DNA of 64,000 nucleotides. It comes from Asterias rubens. Its lineage: Eukaryota; Echinodermata; Asteroidea; Forcipulatida; Asteriidae. Below the pieces are notes generated by a model, which saw only the letters and a list, made by a program, of their open reading frames with translations, did no database searches and was not told the DNA's origin. Positions 51,963 through 62,300 of the stretch are shown here, in pieces. Each line of letters starts with the position of its first letter. Within the stretch, counting starts at the first letter, position 1. The stretch covers positions 5,666,333 to 5,730,332 of the forward strand of contig NC_047078.1 in assembly GCF_902459465.1 (NCBI RefSeq), given 5' to 3'. Position numbers and translations under genes: made by a program.

Positions 51963-54900
51963 CGGCCGTCACATGGCAAAACAATGCAACTCGAAAATGA
52001 GCATTTTAAGAAAAAGTGCTTCAAAGATTCATCGTCTGCCATTTTTTAATGTATTTCTCTATTCAACTAAAACTGTTACAGAATATTTGTGAGTTGTTGA
52101 CATATCAGCCAGAAAAAAATCGTTTGAAAAGAACAAATGGTTTTGTTGTTATTAATATTTAAGCGAAGTTACATTGTTTTACCAAACAAATTGTCTAATT
52201 TGCCACTTTTGTTATTTCATTGACAATAATGCAACTTATGTTACTAATATTAAATAATGTATTTTTATGGCAAAACAATGCATCAAACATTAATTTAAAA
52301 ATCATTAGTAATGTTCTTCCCGAAAGATCATGGCAAAACAAAGTATCTTATCTTACTTCCCATAAATTGTCCGCTTTCCCAAAATATTTCCTACCAAAAC
52401 AATGTAAACGATTTTAAAGGTTTAACACAAACGTCAATTTATGGCAGAACAACGTATCTAATTGTACGATCCTATTAAACTGTGTAAAACAATTTATTTT
52501 AAACAATTGTATCACAAGTATTTATCAACCAAAAACGTTGATTGTCAAAATATGAATATCCCTTTTAGGAAGAAACATGCGGCGAAGAAGTAATTTTCGA
52601 TTGATTCAAATGTAATTTTTGTTATTATGACTTTACAAATTTGGTCAACATTATTCACATTTATTTTATGAACTTTATCGAACAACAACACATCAATAAA
52701 TACAACTCAACTTACAATATGTAAGTATGAAAACATCACTAAGGCAGTTTTGATCTCATTAATCAACCGAAACAAGAAATCTTGTTTTCGAACTGGTTTG
52801 AATCTACTATTTTTTTTTTTTTTTTTTTTTTAATAAGTGATTTGGGGAACTGGGGAGAAACATAAATTTAGTTTCCGGCTCATTACGGTGAGGTTTTAAA
52901 GAGTATTTTAAGGATTTTGTAAAAACAAAATTCATGTTTTGCGGTACAAATTTCTAATTAGCTGTTCCGACCTACCGTCGGAACAGGTGTTGTTTTCGTC
53001 GAGATTTTTATTATTCTTATTAGCTGTTCCGACCTACCGTCGGAACAGGTATTGTTTTCGTCGAGATTTTTATTGTTTTTATTATTATTCTTTGTTTCCG
53101 CCTAAAACCCCATTGCATTTGTACACGTTTTTTGTTTATTCCTAATCTCCCAAACCACAAGGTCAAAAGAGTTAAATCATATATCAAATTGAAGCTTAGA
53201 ACTTGAGCTTAATTCTAAATGTCAGAAATGTTAAAATTCTTAATTAATTAACCACGTGGCCCTCATTTGCATATTTAATTGGGAAATCTTTGTAGAAGCA
53301 TTTCTCAAGAAGTTCACGGCAGATTCTTACCCTGTTTGTTGGTATAGACTCCTTGGGGACTGGAGATTAATTTTGAAAAACCGTGACCTCGAGTTGACCT
53401 CTACTTCCGGGTTAACCGGAAGTGGGACTATATCTCAAGTACTATACAACCGATTTTAAAACTTTTTTCAGTTTTAGACCCCTTGGGCGTTAAAAAGAAA
53501 CTTTGAAAAACCGTGACCTCAAGTTGACCTCAACTTCCGGGTCAACCGGAAGTGGGACCATATCTCAAGTACTACATAACTGATTTTCAAACTTTCCTTA
53601 GTTTTAGACCCCTTAGGCGTTATAAATAAACTTTGAAAAAACCGTGACCTCAAGTTGACCTCTACTTCCGGTTCAACCGGAAGTTGGACCATATCTCAAG
53701 TACTTTACAACCGATTTTCAAACTTTTTTCAGCTTTAGAACCCTTAGGCGTTAAAAATAAACTTTAAAAAACCGTGACCTCAAGTTGACCTCTACTTCCG
53801 GGTTGACCAGAAGTGGCACCATAACTTAAGACACTGTTCAACATTTCAAACTTTTTTTCAGTTATAGACTCCTTGGTAATTTTAGCACATAATTATTATT
53901 ATTATTATTCTTTGTTTCCGCCTAAAACCCCATTGCGTTTGTACAGCATTTTTGTTCAGGCTCCGTCTCCTAAAGTATAAGGATAAAAGAGTTAAATCAT
54001 ATATCAAATTGAAGCTTAGAACATAAGCTTTACTCTGATAAAAAAGTGTTAACATTCTTAATTAATTAACCACGTGGTCTTCATTTGAATTTTTAATTTG
54101 TAAACTTGATGCAGTCACTTTCATGTTATTGTGAAACATTCTCTTCGGTAATACAACACAGTATGTACCTCGATGAGTTGTTGACTTCTTGAGAGGAGTC
54201 TATACTATTTTGTTTCCTACCTGCGTTCTGGACACATTACTCTGTACACGCACAACGTACGGAGGTTTAGGATTTTCGTTAGAACGTGCGTTAAATTTGT
54301 CTTTGTTTTTCTAACCGCGTTCTGGACCAATTACTCTGTGCATGGGTTTTCGTTAAAACGAACGTGCGTAATTAGATAGGGGTTTTTGACGACATCGACG
54401 TCGTCGTCAAAAACCCCCTTAAGGCATCTAATACTACATTTCAACCCTACTTAATAGTTATAGGCGTTAGCAGTTCATATTTAGTGACAATGGTCGCAAA
54501 ATCATGAAACGAGAATTATTTCGCCGGATCATAATCCCCTCTGTTGATGCACACATGTAAAAACCCACCATTTTTACATCGTGCCCTTCTAGCCTAGTGG
54601 TCATCAGTCGCGACTACACATCTGAGAATTGCGAGTTCGAATCTCCGTCCGAAATCAATATTTGTGTGTCTTTATATCGATAGTGTTGCCTTTTCTTTTT
54701 CTCAAATGTTAGCCCAACATAACCTGTGTGCATGCATGACACGATGATGTTTAAAAACACAGTAAGCGAAAAATGGTGATCATAAGCGCAGAGTTTGGTG
54801 GTTAAGAGTTCTGTGAAATCAACTTGTACTAGATCAAACATCAAACCACCGACCCAAAAGAAAAATTAAAAATCGTAATTAATTAACCACGTGACCCATA

Positions 54901-56499
54901 TTTGCATGTTTAATTGTACAAGGGGACAAAGTTGTTGGAACTTCCTGTTGATGCTGACATCATGAGAACATCAGTATAAGTATTGGAATTGCACTACCTA
55001 TTGAACCACTTGGAGTGTTCAATGAGTCCAACACGTCAGTCTAGAGTCCAACTCTGATTGTAAAAATCAATTAAGGCATCATCTTCAATTTAATTTTATG
55101 CAACAAGCAAACTTATAAATTTTCTGATTTTATTTCAAAGGGTAACATAATGGCTGTTAGCAAACGGTTTCCAACAAAAACTACATGGTGTACGTGCACA
55201 ATACTCTTACTTGCCTCAAGCATTTACCTCTAGATAATAAATCAAGCATTCAGTTCAAAATGATAAAAGTTTGTTATTGCCACATTATTCAGCGAACCAT
55301 GAATCATACACAGCTAATATTCACAAGAAAATCTATGTGTGGAGGGTAACAGACAGCACACAATGGAACCGGAGTTTAACAATGACAATACCAAAAGTGC
55401 AATCGTCAGGCGTTCAAGTTTTATTATACATGGGGCTGATGGTGATCAAAAGGATAAAAGTTTGTTATCGCCAAATTATTCAGCGAACCATGAATCATAC
55501 ACAGCTACTATTTACAAGAAAATCTACGCGTTGAGGGTAACAGACAGCACAAAATGGAACCGGAGTTTAACATGACAATACCAAAAGTGCAATCGTCCTA
55601 GCTCCCCAACCAAGGTGACTACAAAACGTCTCTAATGGATAACACGGGTATATTTCGACATGGTTTTTTTCCCAGCAAGAGTTGTGGGGCCCAATTTATC
55701 TAGTATTTTTTGGGGGTATTTTGTTTATCTGTTTCATTTAAATATATGGTTAAGTTTTATTTTACGCTAACTGTTTTTGTGTTTGTTCTTCCTGTAATTT
55801 TGAATTGTCTTGCCGCTACATAAGATTACACCCACTAAATAGAATTGCTTACATTGCTTTCTTCGTTAGAAAAAAAGGGGGGAGGGGGTCCGTACTCGTT
55901 AAGGTTTGCTTTTTATGGGCCCCTCCATCCCCTACATGTGTTTTGCATTGATTTTTAGTTTTTGTTTTCTATTATTGTACGATTGCATTTGCTTGTAATA
56001 AATTATTTATTACCTTCTGTGTAGACTAAGCAAGTCTCGCGTGTATTTGAACTTGCGGGACCATTATGTTCCAAACCTTATGGAGTTTTACGTGGGACAT
56101 TTTGTTTCGTCCATTATTTTAGTTTAACGTAGTTTATGACCATGAATATTATAAATATTGTTAATTATCACAGGAAGACGACCCTCTTCTTTTAGAATGT
56201 CGACTTCCCGAGATAAATTATCACAGGAAGATGACAACTGACGTTTAGGATGTCGACATATCGAGATAAATTATCACAGCAAGACGACATCCTACTTTTA
56301 GGATGTCGACATCACGAGATAAATTATCACAGGAAGACGACATCCTACTTTTAGGATGTCGACATTCCGAGATAAATTATCACAGGAAGACGACATTCTT
56401 CTTTAAGAATGTCGACTGTTTGTAGTTATAAGACTCCTTGGGGATAGGAGAAATTAATTTGGAAAAACCGTGACCTCAATTTTACCTCTACTTCCGGGT
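51963..56499 (+). other. Spacer 2 of unit 2
   Basis: Copy of 41272-45861 with the same internal repeats: 62-bp pair (52957-53080), 130-bp units (about 53383-53880), hairpin (54379-54417), SINE head (54582-54655), 190-bp-period pair (55256-55598) and 53-bp x5 array (56165-56418). No gene. Confidence 0.6.
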
Positions 56500-56508
56500 C
56501 AAGGACCA

Positions 56509-56727
56509 ATGCAGAGTGAATCACTGAGAGCGCAGACGATCAAGTCGTTGGATCAACAGTGTTTCCCGCCTCGGTGCACACTTGAAGTTGATTATCTCAA
56601 CGACGAATGCCTTCGCGATGCTTTGGTAACACTAACTGAACAATCCTTACCAAAGAAGAATGAAAGTAGAAACTTTTGGCGTTTCGAGTTCAGAGATAAC
56701 CGCAAATTCTTTGACATGATGATTTGA
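56509..56727 (+). CDS. Upstream ORF of GT92 A3, 72 aa
   Basis: Same as the other intact uORFs but with an E-to-A change (SLRAQ instead of SLREQ). Confidence 0.4.
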   Translation: MQSESLRAQTIKSLDQQCFPPRCTLEVDYLNDECLRDALVTLTEQSLPKKNESRNFWRFEFRDNRKFFDMMI

Positions 56728-56827
56728 AGAGTGGAGTTGTAGGGAGCGTTTTGAGGAAAGGTTTTTCTTTTAACTTGTGACGTCGTGGGACGCAGTTTAG
56801 CGGACTTGCTTTTATATATCCAACGCC

Positions 56828-57390
56828 ATGATTCAAACTTACAGGAAAAACAGCGGCATGGAGTGCTGTAAAGCCGAGCCAATGTTCCGACGTGTCCGTT
56901 ATAACTTACTGACCTATCCAGGAGCAGGATGGATAGCGTTTGTGATAACCTTGTTCCTATGGGCTCTCTCCGTTCCCTATCTCAGACAGGCACCCAGTGG
57001 CGTTCCCGATACCAAGGAAGTTCGGTTGCAGATGCCTCGGGCAGCCGCAGAGAAAGCTTTTAGACGAAACACAGAGACAATGTATGATATCAGATACAAC
57101 ACCAGTGAGTATTCACACTCTTTCCCTGTGGATGACACTTGCTTCTTCACTCGTAAACTCTCAAAGAGCGACATGCCAACAATTCATTCTATATTCTCTA
57201 ATCCAGCATCTCAGAGCGTTGTCTTTGTAGGAGTACGGTTTCTTAGGGAGAATTGGGCAGAAGACAAATTCATTTGCGAGTTCGAGAATGGTGAACGGAC
57301 ACAGAGCGACCCAATCGTGAATGACTACCGGAGCTTCGGTTATTTAGCTCAGTATGTATTTGTCTTAACATGCCCACTGCCGGAGATTTA
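56828..57390 (+). pseudogene. GT92 A3, cut by a retrotransposon after residue 188
   Basis: It keeps the anchor and part of the stem but loses the whole catalytic domain. It ends exactly where the retroelement begins, after GGAGATTTA; the intact copies continue CATTGG. The ORF reads nine more residues into the LTR and stops at 57422-57424. It sits in an A position (after spacer 2), yet it has the B-type features SGVPD and RENW, with the A-type TCPL further on. The missing 3' part is expected beyond the right edge of the window. Confidence 0.88.
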
Positions 57391-57800
57391 TGTAGTGTTT
57401 TGTTATCAGTCCGGAGACAATTAAGGAAGGCCTGACACCTTGTTTTTGGGTTGCTCACTGATACGTTACTCTGCTGACAGATTTATTCACCATCCGAAGA
57501 AAACCTATTACAAACATAGATCCATAAATCTAATTAATTATCATGCATGTAACGACTAATATTTAAGATTACTTTTCCACAAGTAGCCTTCCACCTCAGT
57601 TACACTAAACAAGTCTACATAACACTTAATTATAGGCCGGATACATATCCATACAACGTGAACTTCAGATCATGTGCTGTATATTGATCAACCATTGTTA
57701 CCCAGTTTCACCCAAATTAACCCTCTAAATTTCTACTCACCAACCGATCCGTTCCTCTATTTATTGGCAATCAAACTGGCTCCATGAGCGGGTCTCTCCA
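57391..57800 (-). repeat. Candidate 3' LTR (about 410 bp)
   Basis: The outer edge at 57391 is certain from comparison with intact GT92 copies, and it begins TGTAGTG, so the minus strand ends CACTACA. The inner edge is inferred: plus-strand TCTCCA (to 57800) gives a minus-strand start TGGAGA directly after the purine tract GGGGTGGAGGAAGAAGT. A minus-strand AATAAA lies near 57479-57485. Without the other LTR the inner edge stays provisional. Confidence 0.6.
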
Positions 57801-57817
57801 ACTTCTTCCTCCACCCC
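57801..57817 (-). promoter_or_regulatory. Polypurine tract (plus-strand priming site)
   Basis: On the minus strand GGGGTGGAGGAAGAAGT, 15 of 17 purines, directly before the inferred LTR start. This is the normal place for the primer of second-strand synthesis. Confidence 0.55.
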
Positions 57818-58510
57818 GAATGTTGGATTTTACCCTCTCATCATTGTCATACGTGACACTCATTTAGAGACCAACAACGAAAAAGGACGCAACAAATAGA
57901 CCCCTCCGCCTAAACCGGCTAAAATTACTACGCTACACACTGATTAATTACCAAACTCACCTATAATGAGCTGAATATTGAAAATAGCATAGTGAATATT
58001 TGTAATAATGTGTACAATTACATTACATACAAGAATAAAGACGAGATTGAGACCCAAATTCTTTCTCAGATAAAATAATCCAAAAAGTTATGCCTTTTTA
58101 CATCCTTGACATTTGTATCCGTGCGACTACCGTTTAAGTACAATGGCGCCCTCTATCGTTTACCAAAGTCATTCAACAAACTTTTTATCACCGTAATTAA
58201 CGAAATGCCCATGGGTATCATAAAATATTGATTCATCACATTCTCCCCTACTAGTTCGATCAACTCCTGAGGATCGATTGAATGATTCAGCATCACATGA
58301 GGATAAAAATGTTCCCCTTAATCTTACAAATAAGCGAATCATACTAATCACCAAAATACAATATGTATACCATCTTTCTCGCACCAACCCATATTTGCTT
58401 TATAGAACAGAGAAAATATTTGAACAAAAGTTACATGTATTTAACCAAACTTTTTGTTTTTCTTTAAACCTACAAGAAAACACAATTAGCATATTATCAT
58501 CTGACATTAA
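57818..58510 (-). other. Retroelement 3' untranslated stretch
   Basis: About 690 bp between the SGNH stop and the purine tract. AT-rich, no convincing minus-strand ORF. The plus-strand ORF at 58278-58550 has no domain and is not supported. Confidence 0.5.
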
Positions 58511-59092
58511 TTATGCCCATATGCGAGATTCAAAGTACTTTGTTATCTGACGAAGCGTTTTCTCATACAGTGCCATTCCCGAAGTGTTCAGGTGGACCCC
58601 ATCAAGGTTATACCGAGAGTTCTTTAACCCTCTGTGCTCCCACAACCACCATTGATCTTCCACAAAGGTCGACTGCTGAATAAGATCATTAAATCTCTCT
58701 GCTCGATCATTAAATTCTTCGAGTGAGACCTGACCACCCCGTAAACCTCCTGTCCTAGGGAGTACTGGCAGAAACACTATTACCTCTGGGTTAATACCCC
58801 TCTTGGGTAACTCATACACAAAGTCACAGAGTGAAGAATGCACTTGGTTTGGATTAACATTTTTAGAACACAAATCATTTGTACCCAAGTCAATAATTAA
58901 AACTAAAGGATTTGCCTGCCGTAAATATTCATAATACTTCCTCGGCCTTGCCCGAATCCTACTTAAAGTGAGACCGCCCTCACCAATACATGTAACAGGA
59001 ACTACCTTACTCTGTAACTCAATTTTAAACTGAGAACCTCGCTTCCTTTTCAAGCGTTTAACAAAACTGTGCCCAAAAAGGACAAAACTCAT
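58511..59092 (-). CDS. SGNH/GDSL-type hydrolase encoded by the retroelement, 193 aa
   Basis: Contains the four SGNH landmarks in order: block I VLFGHSFV with Ser9, block II GEGG (37-40), block III DLGTNDL with Asn72, and block V YNLDGVHLN with Asp164 and His167. All presumed catalytic residues are therefore present. The fold class covers lipases, esterases and acetylesterases. The substrate cannot be told. No signal peptide or membrane segment is seen, so it is probably cytosolic. The ORF lies 250 bp downstream of pol on the same strand. Similar hydrolases are known in CR1 LINEs and in some DIRS/Ngaro elements. In a Ty3/gypsy element at the env position it is unusual. Length is typical for a single-domain SGNH enzyme. 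Confidence 0.82.
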   Translation of the reverse strand: MSFVLFGHSFVKRLKRKRGSQFKIELQSKVVPVTCIGEGGLTLSRIRARPRKYYEYLRQANPLVLIIDLGTNDLCSKNVNPNQVHSSLCDFVYELPKRGINPEVIVFLPVLPRTGGLRGGQVSLEEFNDRAERFNDLIQQSTFVEDQWWLWEHRGLKNSRYNLDGVHLNTSGMALYEKTLRQITKYFESRIWA

Positions 59093-59112
59093 TTTCCGTT
59101 TAAGAACACAAT

Positions 59113-59133
59113 ACTACAAAAGGGGGAGGAAGC
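59113..59133 (-). promoter_or_regulatory. Candidate 3' splice site before the SGNH ORF
   Basis: The minus strand reads CTTCCTCCCCCTTTTGTAG (59132-59114), a strong pyrimidine tract ending in AG, 21 nt before the SGNH ATG. It would let the ORF be made from a spliced subgenomic RNA, as env is in retroviruses. The matching donor would lie near the 5' end, outside the window. Confidence 0.5.
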
Positions 59134-59342
59134 CCTATCAACCCACTCCTTTACCACTTAATCAATTACAAATTTACACAATTTCCTAACACCATGTCAG
59201 TCCACTGGTAGCCAGAATACCCAGTGGTGCCCTACAGTAAGGTGTGCCATTGCGGAAACTGGATGCCCCAAGTCTTTCCAGCAAGACAACTCCCTGACCT
59301 TCTGCAATCACTGAGAACCCCCGCCACCAGAGTAAAGACAAA

Positions 59343-62300
59343 TCACTTAATAGCTGAACAGGGCAATCTGAATGGATTGCTGTGTTTACCCCTTGTAGTT
59401 CGTTGAGAACTTCTTAGGTGCTCAGATGCAGGGCAATGTAAACTTGGGGGCTCCCCTACTTCTACATTGCTCACGCCCTGTAAATCTTGAACCAGAGACT
59501 GATCCCCTGAAGGCTCAGTGTGTAGGACCTCCCAATCTGAATCTCCATCAGACTCATCACTCTCATTTTCTGTGTCACTTTCTGCAAAGGGATCTAACCG
59601 CAAGAGTTTTCTATTAACTACTCTTTCTGGGCCCCCCTTCAAGGGACGGATACGAAATACATCGCTATGCTCATTTATCCAAACGACCACATATGGGTCT
59701 CTTTCAAACTTGTCAGCCAGTTTGTGGCGTCCCTTGAATGCGCATTTTCTGAGTAGAACATGGGACCCAATCTCAATAGGTTTGCTAGGTTTTACTTTCC
59801 TATCATAAGTAACCTTGTTGCGATTGCAGCTTTTTGCTACTCGTTCCTTTACTAACTCACTAGCTCTAGAGAGCAAAGAAGATTGTTCTCTGACAAAATC
59901 TTGATCCCAATCGTTATCAGTTCTCCCCAACATCTGGTCTAGAGGTATCAATGGTTCCCTACCAAACATAAGCAAATACGGCGCTACTCCAGTGGTGCAA
60001 TGCGGAGTAGCATTATACACAAATACAAGGTGCTGTAAAAGGTCAGGCCACCTCCGCCTATCCCGCTCATCCATGGACTTAATGAGTCCAAACAGAGTCC
60101 GGTTGAAGCGCTCTGTTTGAGCGTTCCCCTCGGGGTGGTAAGGAGTTGTTCTGGTCTTTTTCATGCCGTACAATGCACACAATTCCCTCACAACTTCCCC
60201 TTCAAAATTCCGACCCTGGTCGCTGTGCAAACGACAAGGTATTCCATATTTGGAAAACCACTGATTCCTCAAGACTTTGGCAACAGTTACTGCATGTTGA
60301 TCCTTACACGGATATGCCTGTACAAATTTTGTATAGATGTCGGTCATGACCAGAACATCCTCATAGCCTCCTGCCCCTCGATCAATTTTGACAAAATCTA
60401 TGGCTAGCACTTCGAGTGGTCGAAATGCTAAAAGGTGCCGCATTGGCACTTTTGCTTGAGGCTCTGACGCCTTAGAGATTACACATTGTTCACAATGACC
60501 GATATGCCGACGCACTGAACCAGCCATTTTGGGCCAAAACACCCGCCGCCTCAGGAGGGCACACGTTCTCACAACACCTTGATGCCCCCACCCATCATGA
60601 CAACCCTCTAACACCCTCTGTTGTAAACTTGTGGGCATCAGTACTTGATCTAGTTCACCATGCAATGGGTCCATGACACGACGATGCAAAACACCATCCT
60701 TTTCTATGAACCTGGGCCACTGCCACAACCACGATTTGATTTCTACTGGCTCCTCCCTTTCAGCCTGAAAAACTTCATTCGGTTTCCAACCTTGATCCCA
60801 ACGTTCCCAGATACACTTCAGCACTGGATCAGCCCTTTGTAGGGCAGACAGCTGCTCTGGTGTCCACGATGGGAAAATACCTGATTGACACTTAACCTGT
60901 GGAGGTCCAGCATTTGTATCATGAGAAGTTAATACCTTATGTACCTCTATATGTTGCAATGGAACCACTGTGGAGTGGACCTTACATTGCAGTATTTCCT
61001 CAACTTCCCCTGTTAGTGAGTGACTTGGGTTGCGACTTAGTGCATCCGCTACACGATTACTAGCCCCTGATCTAAATTTCACATCAAAGGTAAAAGCTGC
61101 AAGTTGTGCTATCCAGCGCATTTCACATGCGCCCAACTTAGCTGTCTGTAGATAAGATAAGGGGTTATTATCTGTTAGCACTGTAAATGGTACCCCAAGG
61201 AGATAATCTCTAAATTTATCAACCACAGCCCATTTTAGGGACAAAAGCTCCAACTTAAAAGAACTAAAATCGGGGTACCTAGCTTCAGCCCCCCTCAGCC
61301 CCCGACTAGCAAATGCAACTGGATGTCTCTTGCCTTCCTTGTCGCACTGAGCTAAACAAGCTCCTAAACCCTGCAAGGAGGCATCTATCTCCAACACAAA
61401 TGGCCTAGAAAAATCTGGATATGCAAGCACTGGTGCTTGCGTCAAGGTCTGCTTTAATGTATCAAAGGCCACCTGTGCCTCAGAACTCCAACAAAATGGC
61501 GAAGGTTTGGATCTCGAATTTCCCTTAGCCAGTGAGGGCACTAAAGCATGCAAGGGTGCGGCAATTTTTGAAAAGCCGGGTACAAAGCGCCGGTAATAAC
61601 CGGCCAGACCAAGAAATGACCGCAATTGTGCCCCTGTCTTAGGTATTGGCCAATCCTCAATTCTCTTAATCTTGTCATTGTCTACTGCAACACCCTCTGG
61701 CCCTACCACATGTCCTAAGTAAGACACATGCCTACGAAATAACTTGCACTTTGCACCCTTGATCTTAAGTCCAAAATCTGCCAATCTAGTGAAGACTCTG
61801 TCAAGCCTATCTATGTGTTCCTGTACCGTAGAGGAATATACCAGGATGTCATCTAAATAGATTAAAAGCTCTGATAAATTCAAGTCACCAAGGCACATCT
61901 CCATCACTCTCTGAAAGGTTCCAGGGGCATTTACCAGCCCGAACGGCATTCTCGTATATTCGAACAGCCCAAAAGGTACTCTGAATGCAGTTTTACTTAT
62001 TGATTCTGAGTCCATTACAACCTGATGGTATCCATGGGCTAAATCTAATGAAGAAAAGTACCTTGCACCCTGGAGCGCCTCCAGCGACTCCTCGATACGA
62101 GGCAATGGAAATGAGTCTCGTACTGTTTTGGCATTAAGCCTCCTATAATCAACACAAATCCTTAGCGACCCATCCTTCTTTTGGACCAATACAATGGGGC
62201 TGGCATAGGGGCTTTTACTCTTTTGTATGATACCTTGATCAAGAAACTTCTGGAGTAATTCCCTAACTTCTCTAAAATGTTGCGGCGGAATTCGTCTGTA

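Larger units (their letters stand above)
45862..56499 (+). repeat. GT92 tandem array, unit 2 (A2, spacer 1, B2, spacer 2)
   Basis: Repeats unit 1 almost base for base. Visible differences include the T run (about 35 T at 48741-48775 against about 16), the G runs (about 20 against about 11 at two sites), 4 bp added at about 48468 and about 53 bp missing after 54668. There are also single changes such as 'ttatcgaac' at 52677 against 'ctaatcgaac' at 41983. Confidence 0.9.

Noticed and set aside
35212-56499. Treating the array as a pure assembly duplication
   Set aside because: Units differ by indels (4 bp, about 53 bp), substitutions and homopolymers, and A3 is a mosaic, so at least part of the duplication appears real. 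Read depth would still be decisive.
58278-58550. Plus-strand ORF of 90 aa inside the retroelement
   Set aside because: It is opposite to all element genes, has no domain and overlaps the end of the SGNH ORF. AT-rich chance reading.
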